Origin: Chrysaora quinquecirrha
Lineage: Eukaryota > Cnidaria > Scyphozoa > Semaeostomeae > Pelagiidae
DNA length: 64,000 nucleotides
Direction: 5' to 3'
Assembly: GCA_014526335.1 (NCBI GenBank)
Contig: JACTAT010000012.1
Span: 572,737 to 636,736 of the forward strand
Part shown: piece after piece, positions 44,387 to 54,720 of the stretch
How the letters are laid out: every line of letters begins with the position of its first letter
Position numbering within the stretch: position 1 is the stretch's first letter
Made by a program: the position numbers and the translations under genes
The notes under the pieces: generated by a model
The model's input: the letters and a program-made list of their open reading frames with translations, nothing else
Databases searched by the model: none
What the model was told of the DNA's origin: nothing

Positions 44387-45050
44387 GTGTACACGTGAAA
44401 TGAGTATGGATTGGTTGTGCTGTATGCAAGAATTGTTTGGGAAAATGTTGTCTTATCAAGCTATGACACGAACGGTTTCAGCTTTTAGACTGCTTTCTAT
44501 AGTGTACACGTGAAATGAGTATGGATTGGTTGAATGCAAGAATTGTTTGGGAAAATGTTGTCTGATCAAGCTATGACACGAACGGTTTCAGCCTTTAGAC
44601 TGCTTTCTATATTGTACACGTGAAATGAGTATGGATTGGTTGAATGCAAGAATGGTTTGGGAAAATGTTGTCTGATCAAGCTATGACACGAACGGTTTCA
44701 GCTTTTAGACTGCTTTCTATATTGTACACGTGAAATGAGTATGGATTGGTTGAATGCAAGAATTGTTTGAGAAAATGTTGTCTTATCAAGCTATGACACG
44801 AACGGTTTCGGCTTTTAGACTGCTTTCTATAGTGTACACGTGAAATGAGTATGGATTGGTTGAATGCAAGAATTGTTTGGGAAAATGTTGTCTTATCGAG
44901 CTATGACACGAACGGTTTCAGCTTTTAGACTGCTTTCTATAGTGTACACGTGAAATGAGTATGGATTGGTTGAATGCAAGAATTGTTTGGGAAAATGTTG
45001 TCTTATCAAGCTATGACACGAACGGTTTCAGCTTTTAGACTGCTTTCTAT
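44387..45050. repeat. Six-copy 110-bp tandem repeat with a CACGTG in each unit
   Basis: Units start GTACACGTGAAATGAGTATG at about 44387, 44502, 44612, 44722, 44832 and 44942. Spacings are 115 then 110, 110, 110, 110. The first unit has a 5-bp insertion (TGTGC). Copies differ at only a few positions. The array lies upstream of the mapped TRPM 5' exons. Whether it regulates anything is unknown. Confidence 0.95.
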
Positions 45051-45379
45051 GCAAAGAAAGAAAAGGTAGACACGGCCTCGACTTTAAGGTACTTAGTATG
45101 CAAGGGAATGTTGAGAATTGTAATCAATAAGATTATTTCAATTGTTAAAAGATGATAGACATCACAATAGTTTTGCACACGGACATGGATATATGGATAC
45201 ACGCCGTTTATTGCAGTCGTGATCATTTCGTAGCTTTTTAAGTTTTTCCGTTTTTATGTTTTGTTCAAGAATAAATAATTTTACTCGAGACTCAAGAATA
45301 TTCCTAAAAACATTGAAATTCTAACAGGTTATGAGCACAGCTTGCATGAAGCAAATAGTGTATGTTATATTTTGTAATA

Positions 45380-46453
45380 ATGGCCTCATCCTCTGAAGAT
45401 TTCTTGTGGTCGAATGCACTGAAATTCGAGAAATTAAATGACAGCAATTATAGAACGTGGTCGTTCAATATAAGATTGTATCTTGTATTGAACGATTTAC
45501 TTGAATATGTGGGTGGAACTGCGGAAAGGCCCGAAGGTAATCCAGCTTCGAAAGAAGTGACAGTTATTCAGCAGCGCGCTACGAAAGTAGGACGTATATT
45601 TGTCTCGCCATGGATTCAGATCAACAAATTCATGTGAGAGACACAACAACAGGCCAGGAAGCTTAGAACACTATGAAAACTCAGTTCACTCGCACATCAC
45701 TTCTGCAAAAGGTTCCTCTGAGACAGTAGTACTACTCTGGTAAGTTTTAGCGATGTCGTAAATATGTTGCAATACATAAATTACCTGAAGTCTCTTCACG
45801 AGCAATCGAAAGAGAATGGCGTTACCATTGATGATCAAGAATTAGCCATGACTCTTCTGTCAAGTCTTCCAGAAGAATTCAAACTACTCATAACTTTTTT
45901 AGATACTGTCGGTGAAGACAACTTCACTTTTAAAAAATCAAAACTTTTAAAAAAGTCAAAGATGATGAATGCAGTACACAATGTGAAAACTGTGTCATGG
46001 CGAAACAACAAAGAAACTCTTCTCAAATCAAGCAAGAGCTAAGATTTTGAAGCCTGGGGAAACACGAAATACAGTTATGTTTGTTGTCCTATGGCTGTCA
46101 ACTCTATTGGTGGACCACGTTATTTTGCAAGGTTTATCAACGATTTTTCGAAGTACATTCAGATATACTTCATAAAGCAGAAGAGTGATGTCTTGGAAAA
46201 AATTCTGTTGCTGCAATAGATAGCATCATTAGAAACAATCTGAAGATCTTGAGAACAGATACTGGTGGTAAATATACATCAAAGGTGTTTGAAACCTATC
46301 TGAAGGAGAAGTGGATACTACACAAAACAAGAGTCCCTGACAACCCAGCATAAAATGGAACAGCTGGAAGAATGACTAGAACCATAATGGAAACAGCAAG
46401 AACAATGATGTATCGTGCAAATACACCCAAAAAATTTCGGGCTGAAGCTGTTA
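45380..46453 (+). pseudogene. Degenerate Copia-like (Ty1/copia) retroelement
   Basis: A gag-type frame starts at 45380 (KFEKLNDSNYRTWSFNIRLY) and continues in another frame at 45764-46042 (LAMTLLSSLPEEFKLLI). Then come GAG-preintegrase/integrase pieces: FARFINDFSKYIQIYFIKQK near 46130, ILRTDTGGKYTSKVFETYLK near 46250, and METARTMMY near 46390. Frameshifts, an internal stop, no visible protease and no reverse transcriptase mark it as dead. It stops abruptly at 46454, where TTAG repeats begin. No LTRs were recognised. Confidence 0.85.
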
Positions 46454-46535
46454 TTGTTAGTTAGTTAGTTAACATAGCTTTTACGTATGGTTAGTTGGTA
46501 AGTAAGTTACATAATTAGTTAGTTAGTTTGTACTA
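46454..46535. repeat. TTAG repeat tract ending the Copia fragment
   Basis: Starts inside the integrase frame and contains ACATAGCTTTTACG, a variant of the CATAGCTTGTAAG box of the TTAG foldback elements. It is probably a remnant of such an element. Confidence 0.65.
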
Positions 46536-46556
46536 TGAAGTATTTTAAACAGTGGC

Positions 46557-47010
46557 TATACCATCCCAATGTAACATAAGTATAGGTTACCTCTCTACCG
46601 TCCCTATATGTAACATCCCTATTTGAATATAACTATAGGTAACCTCATGACCGTCCCGATATGTAACGTAAGTATTTTATTTGAACAAATTATTGCAAAT
46701 AAATTTTAAACACTGCTACCACCTTAAGACATGTTGAGGCAACCCCCTGGAACAGAAAATCAACAATGGAAGTGATTGCCTCTCGTTTGCATTTAAAAAA
46801 ATCAATTAATAAAAAAATTTGTTTATCAGTGCTGCCACCTTAAGACATGTTGATGCAACCCCCTGCAACATGGAACAGACATTTAACAATGGATACAATG
46901 CACCTTGTTATGTGCATTTATTTTCATTTGAAAAAAATGACCCTTGCAGTGATTTTGATAGCGTCCCTATATGTAACATCCCTATATGTAACGTAATGTT
47001 GCCACTATGG
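46557..47010. repeat. Duplicated intergenic block with TATGTAAC words
   Basis: CCCTATATGTAAC/CCGATATGTAAC words recur at 46600-46665 and 46965-46995. A block containing CCACCTTAAGACATGTTGA and GCAACCCCCTG is present twice, at about 46715-46760 and 46830-46875. Non-coding. Confidence 0.6.
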
Positions 47011-47483
47011 GTGAGATCCACTCATGTAGGGGTGCATGGGAAAATTTCATGTTTCTAGAATTGCTCTGGTGGTCATTTTATGACTAAAACTGAAATAAAT
47101 GCAAAACATTGTTACCAGACCATGCAGTTTTAATTTACTAGACATGACAATTTCCTAATTGCACAATTGATCTTTTAGAACTGCACAAAAATTTTTGAGG
47201 GCCAACAAACAAGTCCAAAATTTTGAGGGCTGTACTGACAAAAGTTCAGTTGCCTCAGAAAAAGTGTACAGTAAGCAAAACTGAATGGCCTAGGCAGGAA
47301 CTAATATTATGCAGTTGTCATATATGAAAAATAGACACTTAAATAATAATAAAATCTTTAGGCAAGGACGTTTAGAACCCTTGAAATTTTCTTTTGCACC
47401 TGTGGTATCTACATTGTCTTTTTGTGACGCAGCTTCAGCTCAGCTCCGCTCTTACCTTGAATCTAGCTTTGTTTGTTTTTGTT

Positions 47484-47492
47484 GAAAATCTT
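47484..47492. repeat. Target site duplication, left copy (GAAAATCTT)
   Basis: Identical to 53968-53976, and directly abuts the outermost base of the inverted arm on each side. Confidence 0.9.
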
Positions 47493-47732
47493 ACTTCCAT
47501 GTCCAGAGAATCAGATTCAGATTCACTTTCGCAATCAGATTCACATTCAAAATATTATTGCGCAATACTTTGTTTTATGACTCTCTGCTGCTACAATTAA
47601 CAGAAAAAACTTTCAAAGTCCTATTACAACTGTTTTTGACAACATACCTACCTGTTTTTGACATCATTTATTTTCTTTCCTTTGTAAATTTTTCTAAAAA
47701 CGATTTTGAGATTTTGCCAATCCAACACTACA

Positions 47733-49505
47733 AACACTTCAAAGTTACCCCTCGTCTTTGAAGGTGGGATGTAAGTCTTGAAAAGTCTATTACAACAATC
47801 TACACCATAAGGCGTCCCTAATGCATCAGTGCAGGTATCTATAGTGCATTCGGTCTTTGCTAAAAAACGATGTTTATGTCATGTAGTACTTAGGCCTATT
47901 CCACGCAACTAACACTTCAAAGTTACCCCCCGTCTTTGAAGGTGGGATGTAAGTCTTGAAAAGTCTATTACAACAATCTACACCATAAGGCGTCCCTAAT
48001 GCATTAGTGCAGGTATCTATAGTGCATTCGGTCTTTGCTAAAAACGATGTTTATGTCATGTTGTACTTAGGCCTATTCCACGCAACTAACACTTCAAAGT
48101 TACCCCCCGTCTTTGAAGGTGGGATGTAAGTCTTGAAAAGTCTATTACAACAATCTACGCCATAAGGCGTCCCTAATGCATCAGTGCAGGTATCTATAGT
48201 GCATTCGGTCTTTGCTAAAAACGATGTTTATGTCATGTAGTACTTAGGCCTATTCCACGCAACTAACACTTCAAAGTTACCCCCCCGTCTTTGAAGGTGG
48301 GATGTAAGTCTTGAAAAGTCTATTACAACAATGTACACCATAAGTCGCCCCTAATGCATCAGTGCAGGTATCTATAGTGCATTCGGTCTTTGCTAAAAAA
48401 CGATGTTTATGTCATGTAGTACTTAGGCCTATTCCACGCAACTAACACTTCAAAGTTACCCCCCGTCTTTGAAGGTGGGATGTAAGTCTTGAAAAGTCTA
48501 TTACAACAATCTACACCATAAGGCGTCCCTAATGCATTAGTGCAGGTATCTATAGTGCATTCGGTCTTTGCTAAAAAACGATGTTTATGTCATGTAGTAC
48601 TTAGGCCTATTCCACGCAACTAACACTTCAAAGTTACCCCCCGTCTTTGAAGGTGGGATGTAAGTCTTGAAAAGTCTATTACAACAATCTACACCATAAG
48701 GCGTCCCTAATGCATCAGTGCAGGTATCTATAGTGCATTCGGTCTTTGCTAAAAACGATGTTTATGTCATGTAGTACTTAGGCCTATTCCACGCAACTAA
48801 CACTTCAAAGTTACCCCCCGTCTTTGAAGGTGGGATGTAAGTCTTGAAAAGTCTATTACAACAATCTACACCATAAGGCGTCCCTAATGCATCAGTGCAG
48901 GTATCTATAGTGCATTCGGTCTTTGCTAAAAAACGATGTTTATGTCATGTAGTACTTAGGCCTATTCCACGCAACTAACACTTCAAAGTTACCCCCCGTC
49001 TTTGAAGGTGGGATGTAAGTCTTGAAAAGTCTATTACAACAATCTACACCATAAGGCGTCCCTAATGCATCAGTGCAGGTATCTATAGTGCATTCGGTCT
49101 TTGCTAAAAAACGATGTTTATGTCATGTAGTACTTTGGCCAATCCACGCAACTAACACTTCAAAGCTACCCCCCGTCTTTGAAGGTGGGATGTAAGTCTT
49201 GAAAAGTCTATTACAACAATCTACACCATAAGGCGTCCCTAATGCATCAGTGCAGGTATCTATAGTGCATTCGGTCTTTGCTAAAAAACGATGTTTATAT
49301 CATGTAGTACTTTGGCCTATGCCACGCAACTAACACTTCAAAGTTACCCCCCGTCTTTGAAGATGGGATGTAAGTCTTGAAAAGTCTATTACAACAATCT
49401 ACACCATAAGGCGTCCCTAATGTATCAGTGCAGGTATCTATAGTGCAGTCGGTCTTTGCTAAAAAACGATGTTTATGTAATGTAGTACTTAGGCCTATTC
49501 CACGC
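47733..49505 (+). repeat. ~178-bp satellite array, left arm
   Basis: Ten units. The start word CACTTCAAAGTTACC recurs near 47735, 47913, 48091, 48268, 48447, 48626, 48804, 48982, 49160 and 49337. Units are almost identical. Within each, CACTTCAAAG and CTTTGAAGGTG can pair as a hairpin around ACCCCCCGT. The outermost unit is the most divergent at its edge. Confidence 0.95.
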
Positions 49506-50571
49506 TGATTTGAAAGAATTTAAGACACCTAACCACTGTCTAACCACTATTTAATTCCTTAGACCCACAGAGAGAGGTGGCAGGAAGATTGGGCATTTTG
49601 TGCATTGCCCTGTTTGCCTGCCTGAATAAACCTTTTACTGTCAGGTGATTGGCCATTGGAAAACCCGGTTTCCTGCCACAGAACGCTGAGCTTTCCCGCC
49701 AATCACACACTACCACATATAGATTGAAAAATTACGAGCTTCCTCGCAGGTCCGGTTAAATTCGTACCTTTCGTTCTGACCTTTGCAATAAATAGGAAAG
49801 AAACCACATTTCTTATTTCCCGATGATGGAAGATGGATCTCTCGAAACGTTGCCCTACTACTAAATATCAAAGGCTTGTATGATATGTGGTGCCATGGGG
49901 AGCTAACCTCCCCGTACTCTAGCGAAAGTTCAGAAGGCTGCAAGTTAAAAGGAAGAACATGGGAGTTTCTGGTGATTTTTCAAGGATTTTCTGCCGCTTA
50001 ATAGATGATTGCAGGTGAATTGGACATTTCTGGGTGGTTTTGGGTGCTTTTTATGAAGTTATGGTTCGTTTTGACTGCTTATGGCTGGTTTTGGGCAATT
50101 TTGGGTTGTTTCACGTTTTTAGCAAGTACGTTTTCACGTTTTGAGGGTTCAAATGACGTCAAAGGACAGTAGGAGACTGTAATTCATTTTGGAATTTTAC
50201 TCATAATCTTTCCGTTTTCAAGAAAAGTTCTTGCTTTCATTATTTCCACGAATCGCCACGCTGAAATTTGTGTTTTACTGTATCTATGCATATGAAACAC
50301 TACTATTTATGTAGATGAATATACGTACGAATATAAAAATACAAAAGAGCGGATGCACAAAAAGAAATAAAAAACTTTGATCTTAATACTTTTAAAAGAG
50401 GCCATAATTTTTTCAAGTTTCAAGTTGAATGTTCCTTTGAAAATTCAGAGCACAAACACACAAAATGAAAATCGTTCCGATATATTGAGATATTTATTGT
50501 TCATGATGGACATTTAAAATTAAAGTCTGCGATGAGATATGGATAGGATTTTCGAATTTATGCAGCAGTAA

Positions 50572-51389
50572 TACACGCTTTTTTTTTATAAGGAACCACT
50601 TTATAAGGAACCTACATGTAGAAGGCCCGAAAATTTAAGGAACTTATACTACTAAGGAGAAAATCATTAAGGAACTTTTGAATGTTGAATACTTTTATCA
50701 CTGCAAATAATCAAGAATTAGAAAGCCGGTTCCATTCATTTGCAGTCGAAAATCACATAAATTGCACGTTACGCATGTGTCAAATGTTTCTTCGAGTACA
50801 CGCTTTTTTTTTTATAAGGAACCTACCTCAAGGCCTAGTTCTTAAAGTTCCTTATTTTTGGGCCTCTTTTGAGGCAATTGTAGTTCCAAAAGTTCCTTAA
50901 TAGTTCCTTAATTTTAAGTGCACATACAGTGGTCTTAACAATAAAAGAGAGACATTTGCATGTGAGCAAAGCTGGAGACTACTCAAAGAAACATTGGATA
51001 CATGCTTAACGGGCAATTTATGTGATTTTCGATTGCAAATGAATGGAACCGGCTTTCTAATTCTTGATTATTGGCAGTGATAAAAGTATTCAACATTCAA
51101 AAGTTCCTTAATGATTTTCTCTTTAGTAGTATAAGTTCTTTAAATTTTCGGGCCTTCTACATGTAGGTTCCTTATAAAGTGGTTCCTTATAAAAAAAAAA
51201 GCGTGTAGTCTCGAGCTTTGCTCACATGCAAATGTCTCTCTTTTATTGTTAAGACCACTGTATGTGCAGTTAAAATTAAGGAACTATTAAGGAACTTTTG
51301 GAACTACAATTGCCTCAAAAGAGGCCCAAAAATAAGGAACTTTAAGAACTAGGCCTTGAGGTAGGTTCCTTATAAAAAAAAAGCGTGTA
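50572..51389. mobile_element. Nested inverted-repeat structure, order a-b-a'-b'
   Basis: Four segments begin or end with the same TACACGC...TATAAGGAACC terminus: a (about 50572-50790), b (about 50802-50980), a' (about 51012-51209, reverse of a) and b' (about 51211-51389, reverse of b). AAGTTCCTTA words recur throughout. It looks like an insertion in the centre of the foldback element. The outer ends read ta-CACGC and GCGTG-ta, allowing a TA duplication. Confidence 0.8.
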
Positions 51390-51662
51390 GTACTAATTTT
51401 GCGTCATAAGTTACCACAAAAGCGTTTGGAATATTCTCAATAGATCTGGAAATTTGGTGGCAAAAAAATTTATTAAGCATCGAACTGTCTGGCTTCTATT
51501 TAGGCTGTTAATAATAGGATTTTCGAGTGCAGACAGGGCATAGAAACCTGGATGGAACACAGTCAGAGACAACCTTACCTCAGTGACTCACTTGCTCATT
51601 TTCTTACTGAAGGTTTTGCTTTATAAAACTTGGCTTATATTTGACCTTCAGCTTTCATATTA

Positions 51663-51970
51663 TAATGACGATGATGATGATGATTTTGATGATATGAAGA
51701 TACTGACGATTGTGATGATCATGATGGAGATTATTATTATTATTATGATTTCGATGGCATCATGAAATTTGATGGTATGATGATGATGATGATGATGATC
51801 TGATGATGATTACGATTATGATGATGATGATAATTATGATGATGGTAATGATGATGATGATCAGGATGATTCTAATGGTGATTATAATGTTATATTTTAT
51901 GATGGCGATAATGATAATTTTGACGGTGATGATAACTACGATGATGATAATGATAATGATGATGATATTA
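51663..51970. repeat. (GAT)n microsatellite inside the foldback element
   Basis: Imperfect GAT/ATG triplets. They produce Met/Ile-rich frames that are not genes. No conserved GTCCTTCGGACA end was found next to it. Confidence 0.85.
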
Positions 51971-52116
51971 TTTTTTGTCCAGAGTTTAATACCCTTTTAT
52001 CAATACTCTTATGTGTTTACCATTACAAGTAAACTAGCTTTTTACCTTGACACCTTTTTACAGCTTTTTACCTGCATCTTGTCTTTCCAAGGCTAATCAT
52101 GTCTAATACGGTGTTT

Positions 52117-53740
52117 GAAGTGTTGGTGGTGTGGAATAGGCCTAAGTACTATATGACATAAACATCGTTTTTTAGCAAAGACCGAATGCACTATAGATAC
52201 CTGCACTAATGCATTAGGGACGCCTTATGGTGTAGATTGTTGTAATAGACTTTTCAAGACTTACATCCCACCTTCAAAGACGGGGGGTAACTTTGAAGTG
52301 TTAGTTGCGTGGCATAGGCCTAAGTACTACATGACATAAACATCGTTTTTTAGCAAAGACCGAATGCACTATAGATACCTGCACTGATGCATTAGGGACG
52401 CCTTATGGTGTAGATTGTTGTAATAGACTTTTCAAGACTTACATCCCACCTTCAAAGACGGGGGGTAACTTTGAAGTGTTAGTTGCGTGGCATAGGCCTA
52501 AGTACTACATGACATAAACATCGTTTTTTAGCAAAGACCGAATGCACTATAGATACCTGCACTGATGCATTAGGGACGCCTTATGGTGTAGATTGTTGTA
52601 ATAGACTTTTCAAGACTTACATCCCACCTTCAAAGACGGGGGGTAACTTTGAAGTGTTAGTTGCGTGGCATAGGCCTAAGTACTACATGAAATAAACATC
52701 GTTTTTTAGCAAAGACCGAATGCACTATAGATACCTGCACTGATGCATTAGGGACGCCTTATGGTGTAGATTGTTGTAATAGACTTTTCAAGACTTAAAT
52801 CCCACCTTCAAAGACGGGGGGTAACTTTGAAGTGTTAGTTGCGTGGCATAGGCCTAAGTACTACATGACATAAACATCGTTTTTTAGCAAAGACCGAATG
52901 CACTATAGATACCTGCACTGATGCATTAGGGACGCCTTATGGTGTAAATTGTTGTAATAGACTTTTCAAGACTTACATCCCACCTTCAAAGACGGGGGGT
53001 AACTTTGAAGTGTTAGTTGCGTGGAATAGGCCTAAGTACTACATGATATAAACATCGTTTTTTAGCAAAGACCAAATGCACTATAGATACCTGCAGTAAT
53101 GCATTAGGGACGCCTTATGGTGTAGATTGTTGTAATAGACTTTTCAAGACTTACATCCCACCTTCAAAGACGGGGGGTAACTTTGAAGTGTTAGTTGCGT
53201 GGAATAGGCCTAAGTACTACATGACATAAACATCGTTTTTTAGCAAAGACCGAATGCACTATAGATACCTGCACTGATGCATTAGGGACGCCTTATGGTG
53301 TAGATTGTTGTAATAGACTTTTCAAGACTTACATCCCACCTTCAAAGACGGGGGGTAACTTTGAAGTGTTAGTTGCGTGGAATAGGCCTAAGTACTACAT
53401 GACATAAACATCGTTTTTTAGCAAAGACCGAATGCACTATAGATACCTGCACTGATGCATTAGGGACGCCTTATGGTGTAGATTGTTGTAATAGACTTTT
53501 CAAGACTTACATCCCACCTTCAAAGACGGGGGGTAACTTTGAAGTGTTAGTTGCGTGGAATAGGCCTAAGTACTACATGACATAAACATCGTTTTTTAGC
53601 AAAGACCGAATGCACTATAGATACCTGCACTAATGCATTAGGGACGCCTTATGGTGTAGATTGTTGTAATAGACTTTTCAAGACTTACATCCTACCTTCA
53701 GAGACAGGGGGTAGCTTTGAAGTGTTGGTAGTGTTGGATT
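52117..53740 (-). repeat. ~178-bp satellite array, right arm
   Basis: Reverse complement of the left array. The word GGTAACTTTGAAGTG recurs near 52286, 52465, 52644, 52822, 53000, 53179, 53357 and 53536, and as GGTAGCTTTGAAGTG near 53713. A partial unit lies at the inner edge. There are nine full units against ten on the left, so the arms differ in copy number. Confidence 0.95.
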
Positions 53741-53967
53741 GGCAAAATCTCAAAATCGTTTTTTAGAAAAATTTACAAAGGAAAGAAAATAAATGATGTC
53801 AAAAACAGGTAGGTATGTTGTCAAAAACAGTTGTAATAGGACTTTGAAAGTTTTTTCTGTTAATTGTAGCAGCAGAGAGTCATAAAACAAAGTATTGCGC
53901 AATAATATTTTGAATGTGAATCTGATTGCGAAAGTGAATCTGAATCTGATTCTCTGGACATGGAAGT

Positions 53968-53976
53968 GAAAATCTT
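53968..53976. repeat. Target site duplication, right copy (GAAAATCTT)
   Basis: Identical to 47484-47492. Confidence 0.9.
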
Positions 53977-54081
53977 AGAAGTCGTTGGTATTTACAATAA
54001 AGGTGTAAATAATACAGTGTGTACCTATGTACTGATGAAAAGGAGAAGCTACAGATCGTAAACTCACCCTAGCTCTATTTT

Positions 54082-54318
54082 TCACTGGCTCCATTCGACA
54101 CAGTCATAACTCAGCCTAGCTTGGCCTGGGTTCAATGATTGATTGATCGAAAATCGCCTTGGTTTGGTTCGAAGAGCCCTCTTTGGAATGTGCTGCTTCT
54201 GATGACCAGCACGAGTCTTTACATCACTTGCATTACTTCCTGTTTGGTAATGGTTTCGCTTTTGAACAAAACGGAAAACTAAAATAGGGCAAAGCACTAG
54301 CGTTAAAAAAGCTGCCAA
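54082..54318 (-). CDS. Small hypothetical protein, divergent from cyclin B
   Basis: 78-codon frame from ATG to TGA in single-copy-looking sequence between the foldback element and cyclin B. A hydrophobic start (MAAFLTLVLCPILVFRF) could be a signal anchor. A basic, polar remainder follows (QTGSNASDVKTRAGHQKQHI, PKRALRTKPRRFSINQS) and the end is YDCVEWSQ. A tattttag acceptor-like site lies just inside the start, so the real product might begin at FRFVQKR as a last exon. I do not recognise the family. It could share the cyclin B upstream region as a bidirectional promoter. Confidence 0.35.
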   Translation of the reverse strand: MAAFLTLVLCPILVFRFVQKRNHYQTGSNASDVKTRAGHQKQHIPKRALRTKPRRFSINQSLNPGQARLSYDCVEWSQ

Positions 54319-54495
54319 AACGCAGTGTAGAACAATTTTGATGCATCATATCAACAGAACCCGAAAAAATGGTACAACTTAAAATGTTTTCTATCTATCA
54401 GTTAAAACGATTAGACAAAATAAAATGGCTAAAGACTTGACCCGTGACCCCGCTAACAAAACAACAACAACACCTACTGTCCAAGTGACGGATTT

Positions 54496-54578
54496 TTCGA
54501 AGGATCATTTGGGTTGCCCTGTAGAATCGGTTGATTGTTTGATTGACCAATCACAATGAAGCCATTGGATTATTTAAA
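54496..54578 (+). promoter_or_regulatory. Putative cyclin B promoter elements (CCAAT boxes)
   Basis: CCAAT at 54547-54551 and its inverse ATTGG at 54564-54568, then TATTTAAA at 54571-54578, about 115 bp before the first ATG. A TTCGAA word lies at 54496. Paired CCAAT boxes bound by NF-Y are usual in animal cyclin B promoters, and TTYGAA is the CHR core. The CHR normally lies downstream of the CCAAT boxes, so that one is doubtful. Confidence 0.4.
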
Positions 54579-54693
54579 CTTTCCCTCTTACTTCGCAAAC
54601 CATCTCACCAACGACAAAACTTTTGCTTGGAAGACTCTATAAATTTGGTGGAAAATTGTCAATAGTACGTTTCTGCAATTTATACCAGGAAAG

Positions 54694-54720
54694 ATGGCAA
54701 TAACCAGGCGTCTTCTACAT
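54694..54720 (+). CDS. ccnb: Cyclin B exon 1 (start)
   Basis: ATG followed by eight codons (MAITRRLLH), then the donor GTAAGT. Phase 0 joins CAT-GAC in exon 2. The only other in-frame ATG before the D-box is in exon 2 (GMRDTEQ), so translation could instead begin there if this exon is skipped. Confidence 0.65.

Larger units (their letters stand above)
47493..53967. mobile_element. Foldback transposable element, 6475 bp, with satellite arms
   Basis: Two long arms are near-identical reverse complements. Each starts ACTTCCATGTCCAGAGAATC, has about 240 bp of unique sequence rich in GATTCA words, then an array of ~178-bp repeats. The whole is flanked by a perfect 9-bp direct repeat, GAAAATCTT, at 47484-47492 and 53968-53976. 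Long arms, internal tandem repeats and a 9-bp duplication match Drosophila Foldback elements and the foldback class of Mutator-like (MULE) elements (established knowledge). No transposase is visible in the 2.6-kb centre, so it would be non-autonomous. The near identity of the arms suggests recent activity or gene conversion. Confidence 0.93.

Noticed and set aside
44387..45050. CRISPR-like regular repeat array
   Set aside because: The repeat covers the whole 110-bp unit with no variable spacers, and the genome is eukaryotic. It is a minisatellite.
50572..51389. Simple MITE with two terminal repeats
   Set aside because: Four copies of the terminus are present in crossed order, so one two-ended element does not explain it.
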